Assembly (NCBI RefSeq): GCF_900070365.1
Contig: NZ_LN850107.1
Span: 372,001 to 436,000, forward strand
Source of the DNA: Alloactinosynnema sp. L-07
Lineage (GTDB): Bacteria; Actinomycetota; Actinomycetes; Mycobacteriales; Pseudonocardiaceae
Direction of reading: 5' to 3'
DNA: 64,000 bases
Below are positions 19,455-29,138 of this stretch, in pieces; the stretch's first letter is position 1, and every line of letters starts with the position of its first letter. The notes beneath the pieces were generated by a model, which ran no database searches, was not told where the DNA came from, and saw nothing but the letters and a program-made list of their open reading frames with translations. The position numbers were made by a program, and so were the translations under genes.

Positions 19455-20675
19455 TCAGAAGACCTCGACGCAGGCGGGTTCCCGTTCGCCGAGGAAGGCC
19501 GCCGACAGCCGCGCCACCGCGCCAGGCGTGTGCTCGTGTACCCGGCCCGCCGCGGCCAGCATCGTCAGCCGCGTTCCGCCGAGGAAGGCGGCGCCCAGTT
19601 CCGTGGAGCTGGTGGACAGGTCCGCGTCGGCCGTCGTGCGCTCGACGGTGGCCTGGGCGTCCTTGGCGGTGAACCGCCAGCGGCCCGCGTTCCAGGGGCA
19701 CCACTCGTCGGCGACCTCGATGACGACGTCCACGTCGGCGGCGTAGTCCCTGGCCACGAGTGCGCGGTCGAGGTCGACCAGCCGGATGAACAGCCCGTCG
19801 AACCGCTTGCGCAGCGCCGCCCTCGGGGTCTGCAGCAGCAGCGTCAGCGGCTCGTCGACCGCGCCGTCGAGCTCGACCATGCCGATGAGGTCGACGTCGA
19901 GCAGGTAGCGCACCAGGGCGGCGTAGGCCCGCGGCGTGGTGGCCACGAGTTCGCGAACCATCAGGCGGCCGTCGGGCGCCCGCTCGGACCACTCGCCCTT
20001 GACCCGGTACACCGCGTACCCGTCGGGATGCACCGCGAACCGCAGCGGCGAGGCGCCCGCGCGCCTGCGCTCGGTGTCGAGCAGGTGGTACTCCCAGTAC
20101 GCTCCCGGCCTGCTGAGCGCGCCCACGGTGGTCGCCGCGTGGCGCTCGTAGATCGGCTTGATGGCCTCGATCGCGTCCGCGCGCGCCACTTCCCGCACCC
20201 GGTCGGCGCCGAGGTCGACGCCCGGCCGGAACGGGGTCTTCGCGGTGATCTCGTAGTGGATGTAGTCGGTGGCCAGGCCATACCCGAACCGCCCGTAGAT
20301 CGCCGCCTCACTGGCCCACAGCGCCGCGATCGGCTCCGCGCCGGACTCGTGCAGGCCGTCCAGTTGGGCCCGCATGATCCGGGAGAGCACCCCGCGGCGG
20401 CGCTGGTCGGGACGCACGGCGATCGACGTCACCCCGGCCACCGGGCGGGCCCGCCCGCCCGGCAGCGTCAGCGACCGGGTGAGGATCCCGCCAACGCCCG
20501 CGAACCGCCCGCCCTCGAGGACCGCCACGGTGCGATCCGGCTCGAAGACGGTGCGCTCCGCGTCGATGACGTTCGCGAGATCGCCCTCGGAGAGGAACGC
20601 CGTGGCGACAACGCCCGCGTACTCGTCGAGGTCGTCCGCGGTGAGCGTGCGCAAGGTGTAGTCGTCGGTGGCCAC
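19455..20675 (-). CDS. Eis-family GNAT N-acetyltransferase
   Basis: The 406-residue protein matches the three-part Eis layout: an N-terminal GNAT domain with acetyl-CoA loop VTSIAVRPDQRRRGVLSRIM, a second GNAT-like domain (about 150-290) and a C-terminal sterol-carrier-like domain. It ends in Phe (VEVF), whose carboxylate acts as catalytic base in Eis proteins. Such enzymes acetylate amines, including aminoglycosides in Mycobacterium; the natural substrate here is unknown. GTG at 20673-20675 (VATDDYTLR) is preferred to GTG 20696, but neither has a good ribosome site. Confidence 0.85.
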   Translation of the reverse strand: MATDDYTLRTLTADDLDEYAGVVATAFLSEGDLANVIDAERTVFEPDRTVAVLEGGRFAGVGGILTRSLTLPGGRARPVAGVTSIAVRPDQRRRGVLSRIMRAQLDGLHESGAEPIAALWASEAAIYGRFGYGLATDYIHYEITAKTPFRPGVDLGADRVREVARADAIEAIKPIYERHAATTVGALSRPGAYWEYHLLDTERRRAGASPLRFAVHPDGYAVYRVKGEWSERAPDGRLMVRELVATTPRAYAALVRYLLDVDLIGMVELDGAVDEPLTLLLQTPRAALRKRFDGLFIRLVDLDRALVARDYAADVDVVIEVADEWCPWNAGRWRFTAKDAQATVERTTADADLSTSSTELGAAFLGGTRLTMLAAAGRVHEHTPGAVARLSAAFLGEREPACVEVF

Positions 20676-20718
20676 GCCTCGGTGTCTACGCGACACCGCC
20701 CGATCGTGCCACTGGTTT

Positions 20719-21150
20719 TCAGGCGAAGAACGGCTCGCGCGCGTCGAGGCCGTGCTCGATGCACTGGCGCACGGCTATGGGCACATTGAGCTCGTCGAGC
20801 CGCTCCGGCTCGACCCACACGGCCTCGCCGCCAGGGCAGCCCGCGAGCGTTCCGCCGATCGGCCGCCCGCGGAAACACACCGCGAAAGCGTCGTCGGGCT
20901 GGTCGAAGATCCCCACCAACCCGGTGATCTCGACGTCGACCCCGGTGCTCTCAGCGGCGACGCGACAGGCCGCCACCGACACGGTCTCACCGGAACACGG
21001 CGGCCCGACCGGCAGGTGATAACTGTCCGAGTCCGGCCGCCGCACCATCAGCAGCAACCCAGCGTCATCGACGACGACAGTGCTCGTCGCGACCGCGTTG
21101 CGGTAGTAGGGACGGGTTTGGGGCTTGAGGAGATAGTCAGACTGCGACAT
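20719..21150 (-). CDS. Degenerate Nudix-fold protein
   Basis: The 143-residue protein has the Nudix strand pattern (TSTVVVDDAGLLLMVRRPDS). Its Nudix box is GPPCSGETVSVAAC followed by RVAAESTGV. Compared with Gx5Ex7REUxEExGU it keeps Gly, the first Glu, Arg and one Glu, but the RE Glu is Val and the second Glu of EE is Ser. Catalytic metal binding is therefore doubtful. It may be a ligand-binding relative, not an active pyrophosphatase. It stands alone between the Eis-like gene and tRNA-Gly. Confidence 0.75.
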   Translation of the reverse strand: MSQSDYLLKPQTRPYYRNAVATSTVVVDDAGLLLMVRRPDSDSYHLPVGPPCSGETVSVAACRVAAESTGVDVEITGLVGIFDQPDDAFAVCFRGRPIGGTLAGCPGGEAVWVEPERLDELNVPIAVRQCIEHGLDAREPFFA

Positions 21151-21355
21151 GGCTACTGCTTAGCGAGTCCGAAACCCGCACACCATGGCCAACCGTGCGA
21201 TCACACGGAAGTGCGGCCGAATCCACCCGACTGGCTGTGTCCCACGCCACGTCGGAAGGTGATTCGCCGACAACGCAAGCAGTTCGTTGGAAGGGAACCA
21301 TCGAATAAGGAAGCGGCGGCAAGATCCACTGGACCTTACCGCCGCCGGATGAACG

Positions 21356-21426
21356 AGCGGGCGACGGGAATCGAACCCGCGTAGCTAGTTTGGAAGACTA
21401 GGGCTCTACCATTGAGCTACGCCCGC
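21356..21426 (-). tRNA. tRNA-Gly (anticodon TCC)
   Basis: The reverse strand folds as a 71-base cloverleaf: acceptor GCGGGCG pairs with CGCCCGC, the D-arm is GCTCAATGGTAGAGC, and the anticodon stem CTAGT/ACTAG encloses the loop CTTCCAA, giving TCC. The T-arm has GGTTCGATTCC. CCA is not encoded. It reads GGA codons. Confidence 0.95.
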
Positions 21427-21499
21427 ATGTGCGCCGGGCGTTAACCCTGGGCACGTAAACCAGCCTAGCGGGTCACGCTACGCTGATCGCGCACGACCC

Positions 21500-21573
21500 C
21501 GGGATGTGGCGCAGCTTGGTAGCGCATCCGCTTTGGGAGCGGAGGGTCGCAGGTTCAAATCCTGTCATCCCGA
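21500..21573 (+). tRNA. tRNA-Pro (anticodon TGG)
   Basis: This is a 74-base cloverleaf: acceptor CGGGATG pairs with CATCCCG, anticodon stem TCCGC/GCGGA encloses TTTGGGA giving TGG, and the T-arm is AGGTTCAAATCCT. CCA is not encoded. It is divergent from tRNA-Gly, and its last bases are antisense to the gntR stop region. Confidence 0.95.
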
Positions 21574-21978
21574 CAAAGCCCCGTCGCCGCTGGCTACGGG
21601 GCTTTCGCTGTTCGCGAAGGCGTGCAGCACCGCGGCCAGACCCTCCGCTTCGGTGAGGCCGATCGCTTTGACCCGCGCGACGTAGTCCGCGGCGGCCTTC
21701 GCGAGCGCGGTGCCAGCGTTGGTGTGGGTGCGGGGGATCGCAGCGACGACGGTTCCGTTGCGCCGCGCGGTATGCAGGGCACCCGCCGTCTCGAGTTCGC
21801 GGTACACGCGGGCAACCGTGCCCGCCGACAAGCCGAGATCCCGGGCGAGTTGCCGGATGCTCGGTAATCGGCTGCCGATCGGCAGTTCGCCATCGCGGAT
21901 CAGCTGGACTAGCTGATCGCGGACCTGCCGCCACGGCGCGACGCCGCCGTCGGGGTCGACCAGAATCCGGGCGGTCAC
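21565..21978 (-). CDS. GntR-family transcriptional regulator (YtrA type)
   Basis: The 137-residue protein is a short GntR regulator. The winged helix is PWRQVRDQLVQLIRDGELPI with SRLPSIRQLARDLGLSAGTV and ARVYRELETAGAL, and only a short helical C-terminus follows, as in the YtrA subfamily. GTG 21978 overlaps the stop of the upstream membrane gene (GTGA), so they form one operon. The likely operator is the palindrome TTTGTATCAG-N4-CTGATACAAA at 22904-22927 in front of the operon, giving autorepression. The last bases overlap tRNA-Pro in antisense. Confidence 0.88.
   Translation of the reverse strand: MTARILVDPDGGVAPWRQVRDQLVQLIRDGELPIGSRLPSIRQLARDLGLSAGTVARVYRELETAGALHTARRNGTVVAAIPRTHTNAGTALAKAAADYVARVKAIGLTEAEGLAAVLHAFANSESPVASGDGALSG
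21575..21605. terminator. Hairpin terminator of tRNA-Pro
   Basis: Arms AAAGCCCCGT (21575-21584) and ACGGGGCTTT (21596-21605) form a perfect 10-bp stem two bases after the tRNA, ending in a short T-run. The same bases encode the C-terminus of the convergent gntR. Confidence 0.8.
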
Positions 21979-22892
21979 GCCGCGGCCCGGACATACGGCA
22001 GGCGGCGGGGCGGGTTGGCAGCCCAGATCCAGCCCGCCGCCGCGACGAACAGCACCACAACGCCGGTCAAGTCGGTCGCGGACGTGTGCGCGAGCCATCC
22101 GGGTGCCTGCGGGAACCCAGGCGGCACCATGAAGTGGCGCAGGAATTGGAGCCGGTTGCTGGCGCCCATGACCATCGCCGCCATCCAGGCGATGCCGATG
22201 CCGACCGCGACGCGGGCCGTGCGGGTCCGTAGCGCCGCGTCGACCCGGGGGTCGCCGACGGGTCCGCGCCGAACCGCGAGTCGCACCAAGCCGAGGACGG
22301 CCGCCACGCCGACGGCGATCCCCACGAGCGCGAACAAGGATGTAGGCCTGCCGATGTCGGTGGCGTAGCCGCCGGAGAAGCTCCACGTGCTACTGCCGTC
22401 CGCTGATCTCCACACGCCGTCGGCGGGGAGCAGTGCCGAGACCCGGTCTGCCCAGGTTTGGGCGATCAGACCCGCCACGGCCAACGCGACTGCCGCCGAA
22501 GCGAGGGCCAGCAGCGTGGCCATCGCCCATCTCGGCACCACGTCACGCCAGTGGCGCCGGACCAGCGTGGCGACCCGGGGCCCGCGCGGCGGGCGTAAGG
22601 ACGCGATTGCCTCGGCCACGAGCAGCCCCGCAATAAGTGGGGCGAGGAAGGTGAGTGGGCTCGAGTCGCCGGAGGCGGGTGCGATCAAGACCGGGGCGAG
22701 CAGAAACAGCGGGGGATAGAGCAATCGCCGGTTTCGCAGGTAAGCCACCGCGTGCACGGCCTGCTGCTCGTCCGGGTCAGGAACGCCCCATCGGCAGAGG
22801 AACCGCTGTCCCGTGGACACGGTCGGCCACAGCACGAGCAAGATCGCCAGACCGACGGCCGCGTACGTCAACGGTGTGATGAGCCGCTCCAT
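21975..22892 (-). CDS. Multi-pass membrane protein in a GntR operon
   Basis: The 305-residue protein has about six membrane segments, for example LTYAAVGLAILLVLWP, LLYPPLFLLAPVLIAP, LLALASAAVALAVAGLIAQ and TGVVVLFVAAAGWIWA. There is no ATPase motif and I do not recognise the family. YtrA-type regulators often control membrane or transporter genes, so this is the natural target of the coupled regulator; efflux or envelope-stress function is an inference. The ATG complementary to 22890-22892 follows GGGGG by four bases. Confidence 0.8.
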   Translation of the reverse strand: MERLITPLTYAAVGLAILLVLWPTVSTGQRFLCRWGVPDPDEQQAVHAVAYLRNRRLLYPPLFLLAPVLIAPASGDSSPLTFLAPLIAGLLVAEAIASLRPPRGPRVATLVRRHWRDVVPRWAMATLLALASAAVALAVAGLIAQTWADRVSALLPADGVWRSADGSSTWSFSGGYATDIGRPTSLFALVGIAVGVAAVLGLVRLAVRRGPVGDPRVDAALRTRTARVAVGIGIAWMAAMVMGASNRLQFLRHFMVPPGFPQAPGWLAHTSATDLTGVVVLFVAAAGWIWAANPPRRLPYVRAAA

Positions 22893-22903
22893 ACCGCCCC
22901 CAT

Positions 22904-22927
22904 TTTGTATCAGCTGCCTGATACAAA
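22904..22927. promoter_or_regulatory. GntR-type operator palindrome
   Basis: A perfect 10-bp inverted repeat, TTTGTATCAG and CTGATACAAA with a four-base spacer, lies 12 bases upstream of the start of the membrane-protein/gntR operon. Spacing and symmetry fit GntR/YtrA-family operators and its position allows repression of the operon. Confidence 0.75.
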
Positions 22928-23048
22928 GTGTTCCATGGTTGTCAACACAGCGAATCGGTTGGGCCAAAGAGGTGGAGTCGATCAGCCGGCCTTGTCCGCT
23001 GTTCAACACCCCCGGTAGGCAGAAACCACGGACTCCCCTGGAGGTTTC

Positions 23049-23435
23049 ATGTCTCTCGATGTTTCCCCCGACCTGCTGGCCGCCGCCGAGCGCGGACCCG
23101 TATCGGACGCCGAGTTCATCGACTGCGTGCGCACCTCACTGCCCTACGCCTGGGAAGTGATCTCCGGCGTCGCGACCTCCGTCGACGCCAGTGGGTTCGC
23201 TGACCATGAGATCCCCCCGCCCAGTGAGGCCGAACGCGGCCAGCTCCTCCGAGCCCTCGCCTCCGACGCCATCCGCGGCGGCTTGGAACGCCACTTCGGC
23301 GTCAAGCTCGCCTTCCAGAACTGCCACCGCGTCGGCGCGTTCGCCCCAGGCGCCGTCGACGGCGACCGCTACCGCGCCTTCATCTCCCCGCGCGGCCAGC
23401 TCCTCAATCAGTCGCCCGAGCTCCGGGACTGCTGA
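23049..23435 (+). CDS. SCO5389-family conserved protein
   Basis: The 128-residue soluble protein begins MSLDVSPDLLAAAERGPVSD and contains FIDCVRTSLPYAWEVIS, LLRALASDAIRGGLERHFGV and a C-terminal QLLNQSPELRDC. This matches the SCO5389 family, conserved across actinomycetes with no known function. GGAGG lies four bases before ATG. Its TGA stop overlaps the probable non-standard start of the following oxidoreductase, so the two are translationally coupled. Confidence 0.88.
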   Translation: MSLDVSPDLLAAAERGPVSDAEFIDCVRTSLPYAWEVISGVATSVDASGFADHEIPPPSEAERGQLLRALASDAIRGGLERHFGVKLAFQNCHRVGAFAPGAVDGDRYRAFISPRGQLLNQSPELRDC

Positions 23436-24454
23436 TTCGGCTCGGGGTCTTCGTTCTGGCGGGTCGATTCCCTGGGCAGGGAGACCATCACGCGCTCGAA
23501 AGGGCGCTCTCGACGGTGGCAGCGGCGGAAGACGCGGGGCTTGACGACGTTTGGTTCGCCGAGCACCACTTCATGCCCTACGGCGTCTGCCCGGACGCGT
23601 TGACCTTCGCCGCGTTCGCCCTCGGCGCGACCAGGCGCATGGCTGTCGGCACGGCGGTGAGCGTGCTGAGCACCGTGCACCCGGTCGCGCTGGGGGAGCG
23701 GGCGCTGCTGCTCGACGGCCTGGCCCGCGGCCGGTTGACCCTCGGTGTCGGCAGGGGCGGGCCGTGGGTCGACCTGGAGGTCTTCGGCGGCGGCCTGCCC
23801 CGCTACGAACACGGCTTCGCCGACGGGCTCGACCTTCTCCTCAAGACCCTCCGCGGCCCGGTGACCAGCGGCGACGCCTGGTTCCCGTTCCGCGAGGTCC
23901 CGGTCGTCCCCGCGCCTGCCCAGGATCCGCCGCCGGTCGTGGTGGCGTGCACCTCCGACGCCACCGTCGACCTGGCCGCCCGGCGGGGGCTCCCGATGCT
24001 GCTCGGAATGCACATCGGAGACGACGACAAGCGCGCGCTCATCACCCGTTACCGCCGACAAGGCGGTCCACCGGACGCCCAGCACGTCTCCGCCGTCATC
24101 GCCCATGTCGGGGACAGCCGCGAGCAGGCCGTGACCGAAGTCATGGCCGCGCTCCCCGGCTGGCTGCGCGACGGCCTGGCCGCGCACCGCCCAGTCGACG
24201 GCAGGCCCGGCCCGACCCGCGACCCGCACGCCTACGCCCGGCTGCTCTGCGACCTGCATCCGGTGGGCCACGCGGACTACTGCCTGCGCGCCCTACGGAA
24301 GAGCGTGCGCCGGTCCGGCGTCAGTCGGATCATCGCGATGGTGGACGTGACCGGTGACCCCGGTCGCACCCTGCGCACCGTCGACGCGCTCGGCGCGCAC
24401 GTGCTGCCCGCCCTGCGCACCCCGCCCGGTCCCGACCTGGGCAAGCTCGCCTAG
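23432..24454 (+). CDS. LLM-class flavin/F420-dependent oxidoreductase with a non-ATG start
   Basis: The TIM-barrel protein of about 340 residues shows the luciferase-like start RLGVFVLAGRFPGQGDHHAL, then DDVWFAEHHFMPYG, LGVGRGGPWVDLEVFGG and, in the middle, VVVACTSDATVDLAARRG. The first strand lies upstream of any ATG/GTG: the first standard start is GTG 23516, which would delete about 27 conserved residues. The reading frame before it is open back to CTG 23432 and ATT 23435, both overlapping the TGA of the preceding gene. I place the start at CTG 23432, with ATT 23435 as alternative. Substrate is unknown. Confidence 0.75.
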   Translation: MIRLGVFVLAGRFPGQGDHHALERALSTVAAAEDAGLDDVWFAEHHFMPYGVCPDALTFAAFALGATRRMAVGTAVSVLSTVHPVALGERALLLDGLARGRLTLGVGRGGPWVDLEVFGGGLPRYEHGFADGLDLLLKTLRGPVTSGDAWFPFREVPVVPAPAQDPPPVVVACTSDATVDLAARRGLPMLLGMHIGDDDKRALITRYRRQGGPPDAQHVSAVIAHVGDSREQAVTEVMAALPGWLRDGLAAHRPVDGRPGPTRDPHAYARLLCDLHPVGHADYCLRALRKSVRRSGVSRIIAMVDVTGDPGRTLRTVDALGAHVLPALRTPPGPDLGKLA

Positions 24455-24536
24455 ACTCGTGGATCGACCCCGGCCACTTTCGTGCTCGGGGCGCGTCCAG
24501 CACACAGCCGTCTGTCAGTCGTCCTAGGAGATCACG

Positions 24537-25895
24537 TTGAAGAGCACCGTCGAGCACCTGAGCCCGACGCGGGTACGGATCAACGTCGAGGTGCCGTTCG
24601 ACGAGCTCAAGCCGAACTTCGACCGCGCATACCGCAAGCTCGCCAGCCAGGTCCGCATCCCGGGGTTCCGCCCCGGCAAGGCCCCCGCCAGGGTCATCGA
24701 GTCGCGCGTGGGTCGCGCGCCGATCCTCGACGAGGTCATCAACGAGGCCATCCCGGCCAAGTACATGGAAGCCCTCACCGCCAGTGAGATCAAGGCGCTG
24801 GGCCAGCCCGACATCGAGGTCACCAAGCTCGAGGACGGCGACCACCTCGCCTTCACCGCCGAGGTCGACGTCCGCCCCGACATCACCATCCCGGCCTACG
24901 GCGAGTTCGCCGTCACCGTCGACGACCTCGAGCTCGCCGACGCCGAGGTCGACGAGCAGCTCGACGAGCTGCGCGCCCGGTTCGGCACGCTGACCGGCGC
25001 CGAGCGCCCGGTCGAGAACGGCGACTTCGTCTCCATCGACCTCGCCGCGACCGTCGACGGCGAGGACGTCGAGGAGGCCAAGACCAGCGGCCTGTCCTAC
25101 GAGGTCGGCTCCGGCGAGCTGATCGAGGGCATCGACGAGGCCCTGATCGGTGCCTCCGCCGGTGAGACCAAGAACTTCCCCACCACCCTGGTCGCGGGCG
25201 AGTACGCGGGCAAGGAAGCCGACGTCGCGGTCACCGTGCAGTCGGTGAAGGTGCGCGAGCTGCCCGAGGCCGACGACGACTTCGCCCAGCTGGCCAGCGA
25301 GTTCGACACGATCGAGGAACTGCGCGCCGACCTGCGCGAGCGGCTGACCAGGGTCAAGAAGATGCAGCAGGGCGTCCAGGCCCGTGACAAGGTCCTTGAG
25401 GCGCTGCTGGAGACCGTCGAGGTCCCGCTACCGGAGAAGGTCGTCGAGGCCGAGGTCGAGTCCCGCCAGCACGACGCGGTGCACTCGTTCGACCACGACC
25501 AGGACAAGCTCAACGAGTTCCTGGCCACCCAGGACCAGACCCGCGAGGACTTCGACGCCGAGGTCCGCGCCGACGCCGAGAAGGCGGTCAAGACCCAGCT
25601 CATCCTCGACTCGATCGCCGAGAACGAGCAGGTCCAGGTCAACGACGGCGAGCTGACCGAGCGGATCATCTACCAGGCGCAGCGCTTCGGCGTGAGCCCG
25701 GACGAGTACGTCCAGCGCGCCCAGCAGTCCGGCCAGCTCGGCGCGATCTTCGCCGACGTGCGCCGCGGCAAGGCGCTCGCGTCGGTCGTGCGCCAGGCCG
25801 CCGTGACCGACTCCTCCGGCAACAAGGTCGACCTGGAGGAGCTGTTCGGCAAGGTCGAAGAGGCGCCTGCTGCCGAGACCGTGTCTGCTGAGTGA
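24537..25895 (+). CDS. tig: Trigger factor
   Basis: The 452-residue ribosome-associated chaperone has the binding signature [19 protein letters not shown] (about residues 40-58), an FKBP-type peptidyl-prolyl isomerase domain (about 150-245, starting [17 protein letters not shown]), and a long charged helical C-terminal domain. It starts with TTG 24537, preceded by AGGAG at eight bases. A TAGACT -10-like hexamer lies at the stop of the upstream gene (24453-24458), giving a leader of roughly 70 bases. It leads the proteostasis block with clpP1, clpP2 and clpX. Confidence 0.96.
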   Translation: MKSTVEHLSPTRVRINVEVPFDELKPNFDRAYRKLASQVRIPGFRPGKAPARVIESRVGRAPILDEVINEAIPAKYMEALTASEIKALGQPDIEVTKLEDGDHLAFTAEVDVRPDITIPAYGEFAVTVDDLELADAEVDEQLDELRARFGTLTGAERPVENGDFVSIDLAATVDGEDVEEAKTSGLSYEVGSGELIEGIDEALIGASAGETKNFPTTLVAGEYAGKEADVAVTVQSVKVRELPEADDDFAQLASEFDTIEELRADLRERLTRVKKMQQGVQARDKVLEALLETVEVPLPEKVVEAEVESRQHDAVHSFDHDQDKLNEFLATQDQTREDFDAEVRADAEKAVKTQLILDSIAENEQVQVNDGELTERIIYQAQRFGVSPDEYVQRAQQSGQLGAIFADVRRGKALASVVRQAAVTDSSGNKVDLEELFGKVEEAPAAETVSAE

Positions 25896-26057
25896 CGACT
25901 GTTAGCGCGGTCCCCCAGGGCCGCGAGGATCGCAATTGACGCTCTGAGCGAAATAGGGCGGTGTCGGGAAGTCGGCGCCGCCCGCTTTCGTTAGGGTCGG
26001 TTACGAGATCACTGGTTCGTTGGACTGATCTAGTCAGACTGGAGAAGGCAGGCAGAC

Positions 26058-26660
26058 GTGACGCAGCACCTCTCGCCCCACATGCGGTCCGCCACCGCGG
26101 GGCTCAACCTGAACGACTCGGTGTACGAGCGGCTGCTCCGTGAGCGCATCGTCTTCCTCGGCTCCGAGGTCGACGACGACATCGCCAACCGGATCACCGC
26201 GCAGCTGCTGCTGCTGGCCGCCGAGGACCCGGAGAAGGACATCACCTTCTACATCAACTCCCCGGGCGGCTCGGTCACCGCGGGCATGGCCATCTACGAC
26301 ACCATGCAGCTCATCGAGCCCGACGTGGCGACCTGGGGCATGGGCCTAGCCGCGTCCATGGGCCAGTTCCTGCTGGCCTCGGGCACCCCGGGCAAGCGCT
26401 ACGCCCTGCCGCACGCGCGGATCATGATGCACCAGCCATCGGCCGGTGTCGGCGGCACGGCCTCCGACATCGCCATTCGCGCGCAGGTGTACGCGAAGTG
26501 GAAGCACGAGATGGCGCTCATCACCGCCGAGCAGACCGGGCAGACGGTCGAGAAGGTCACCGCCGACGCCGACCGCGACGCATGGTTCACCGCCGAGGAA
26601 GCCAAGGAATACGGCTTCGTCGACCACGTGGTGTCCCGCGCCACCCAGACCAACAACTGA
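26058..26660 (+). CDS. clpP1: ATP-dependent Clp protease proteolytic subunit 1
   Basis: The 200-residue serine peptidase subunit has the oxyanion motif [20 protein letters not shown], catalytic Ser in [14 protein letters not shown] (about residue 98) and His in [13 protein letters not shown]. The GTG start at 26058 lacks a strong ribosome site but gives the family N-terminus. Actinobacteria need two different ClpP rings; the second gene follows after 19 bases with its own GAGAGGAG site. Together with ClpX they form the ATP-driven protease. Confidence 0.96.
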   Translation: MTQHLSPHMRSATAGLNLNDSVYERLLRERIVFLGSEVDDDIANRITAQLLLLAAEDPEKDITFYINSPGGSVTAGMAIYDTMQLIEPDVATWGMGLAASMGQFLLASGTPGKRYALPHARIMMHQPSAGVGGTASDIAIRAQVYAKWKHEMALITAEQTGQTVEKVTADADRDAWFTAEEAKEYGFVDHVVSRATQTNN

Positions 26661-26679
26661 CGACGAGAGGAGTACCGCC

Positions 26680-27309
26680 ATGAGTGGAATGCAGCTTCCC
26701 CAGTCCCGCTACGTGCTGCCCTCGTTCGTCGAGCGCACGAGCTACGGGGTCAAGGAGTCCAACCCGTACAACAAGCTGTTCGAGGAGCGCGTCATCTTCC
26801 TCGGCGTGCAGATCGACGACGCCTCGGCCAACGACGTGATGGCCCAGCTGATCTACCTGGAGTCGGTCGACCCCGACCGCGACATCACGATGTACATCAA
26901 CTCCCCGGGTGGTTCGTTCACCTCGCTGATGGCCATCTACGACACGATGCAGTACGTCCGGCCCGACATCCAGACGTTCTGCCTCGGCCAGGCCGCCTCG
27001 GCGGCGGCGGTGATCCTCTCGGCGGGCTCGCCCGGCAAGCGGTTCGCGCTGCCCAACGCCCGAGTGCTCATCCACCAGCCGTCGACCGAGGGTGTCTACG
27101 GTCAGGTCTCCGACCTGGAGATCCAGGCCGCGGAGATCCAGCGCGTGCGGCGTCTGCTGGAGTCGACGCTGGCCAGGCACACCGGCAAGGACGAGGAAAC
27201 CGTGCGCAAGGACATCGAGCGCGACAAGATCCTCACCGCGGCCGAGGCCAAGGAGTACGGCATCATCGACGAGGTGCTGCCGTACCGCAAGCTCTCGGCC
27301 AAGGGCTAG
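26680..27309 (+). CDS. clpP2: ATP-dependent Clp protease proteolytic subunit 2
   Basis: The 209-residue ClpP paralogue has [20 protein letters not shown], catalytic Ser in [19 protein letters not shown] and His in [16 protein letters not shown]. Length and residues match ClpP2 of actinobacteria, which forms a mixed tetradecamer with ClpP1. GAGAGGAG lies seven bases before ATG 26680. It is in an operon with clpP1; clpX follows after 210 bases with its own leader. Confidence 0.96.
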   Translation: MSGMQLPQSRYVLPSFVERTSYGVKESNPYNKLFEERVIFLGVQIDDASANDVMAQLIYLESVDPDRDITMYINSPGGSFTSLMAIYDTMQYVRPDIQTFCLGQAASAAAVILSAGSPGKRFALPNARVLIHQPSTEGVYGQVSDLEIQAAEIQRVRRLLESTLARHTGKDEETVRKDIERDKILTAAEAKEYGIIDEVLPYRKLSAKG

Positions 27310-27519
27310 CCCTTAACGCCCGGCGCGGACGAATTCAGCACGAAAGTGACCGACACGCGGGGCCCTCTGGGCTTACCGTAGTCAGCTAGGGCTTTCGATT
27401 GAAATCGGCCGCGCCGGGTGCGGGTTCTCCCGCACAACGGGTGTTGGCAGGTACCGTCGAAGGCAACACAGCCAGGCGCGCTTCCCGGAGAGCGCCGGAG
27501 GGGACAGAGGTCAGACGTC

Positions 27520-28818
<1,299 letters not shown>

Positions 28819-28937
28819 CCCCGACGGAGTGGCCGTACGTCCTGCCCCTGCACGGCTGACCGGGGGCAGGGCGCGGCTGACTTGCCCACGAACTCGTCGA
28901 GGCAGGTGCGACGGTCGAGCCGTCCGTGCCCAAGCAG
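28819..28937. other. Spacer after clpX
   Basis: This stretch holds a GC-rich segment with an imperfect CCCCTGCACGG-type hairpin just after the clpX stop and no gene. A CCAAGCAGC string at its end (28930-28938) is repeated in inverse form inside the neighbouring element at 28991-28999. Confidence 0.4.
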
Positions 28938-29091
28938 CATCGGGTGAAGGTGGGCGATCATGCTTTGTCTGGGGGGACGGCGGCCCCTAAGCTGCTTGGC
29001 GTGTGGGGTGCCTTATCCGCCACCGCTTTTTCCCCACAGGGGCCGTCGTAGGGGCCCCGGGCAAAGCGTGATCGCCCACCTTCACCCGATG
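28938..29091. repeat. 154-bp MITE-like element with 30-bp inverted ends
   Basis: The two ends, 28938-28967 (starting CATCGGGTGAAGGTGGGCGA) and 29062-29091 (ending CACCTTCACCCGATG), are reverse complements over 30 bp with one mismatch. Inside, a second imperfect pair (ACGGCGGCCCCT and AGGGGCCGTCGT) continues the symmetry around a 60-base centre. No gene lies within and no clear target duplication flanks it. It sits between clpX and a convergent esterase gene. It may be a miniature inverted-repeat element, or a very long hairpin that ends transcription from both sides. Confidence 0.7.
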
Positions 29092-29138
29092 GTGCGGACC
29101 AATCGGCACCAGGCTGCCAGTGGTCCCGGTCGACAGAG

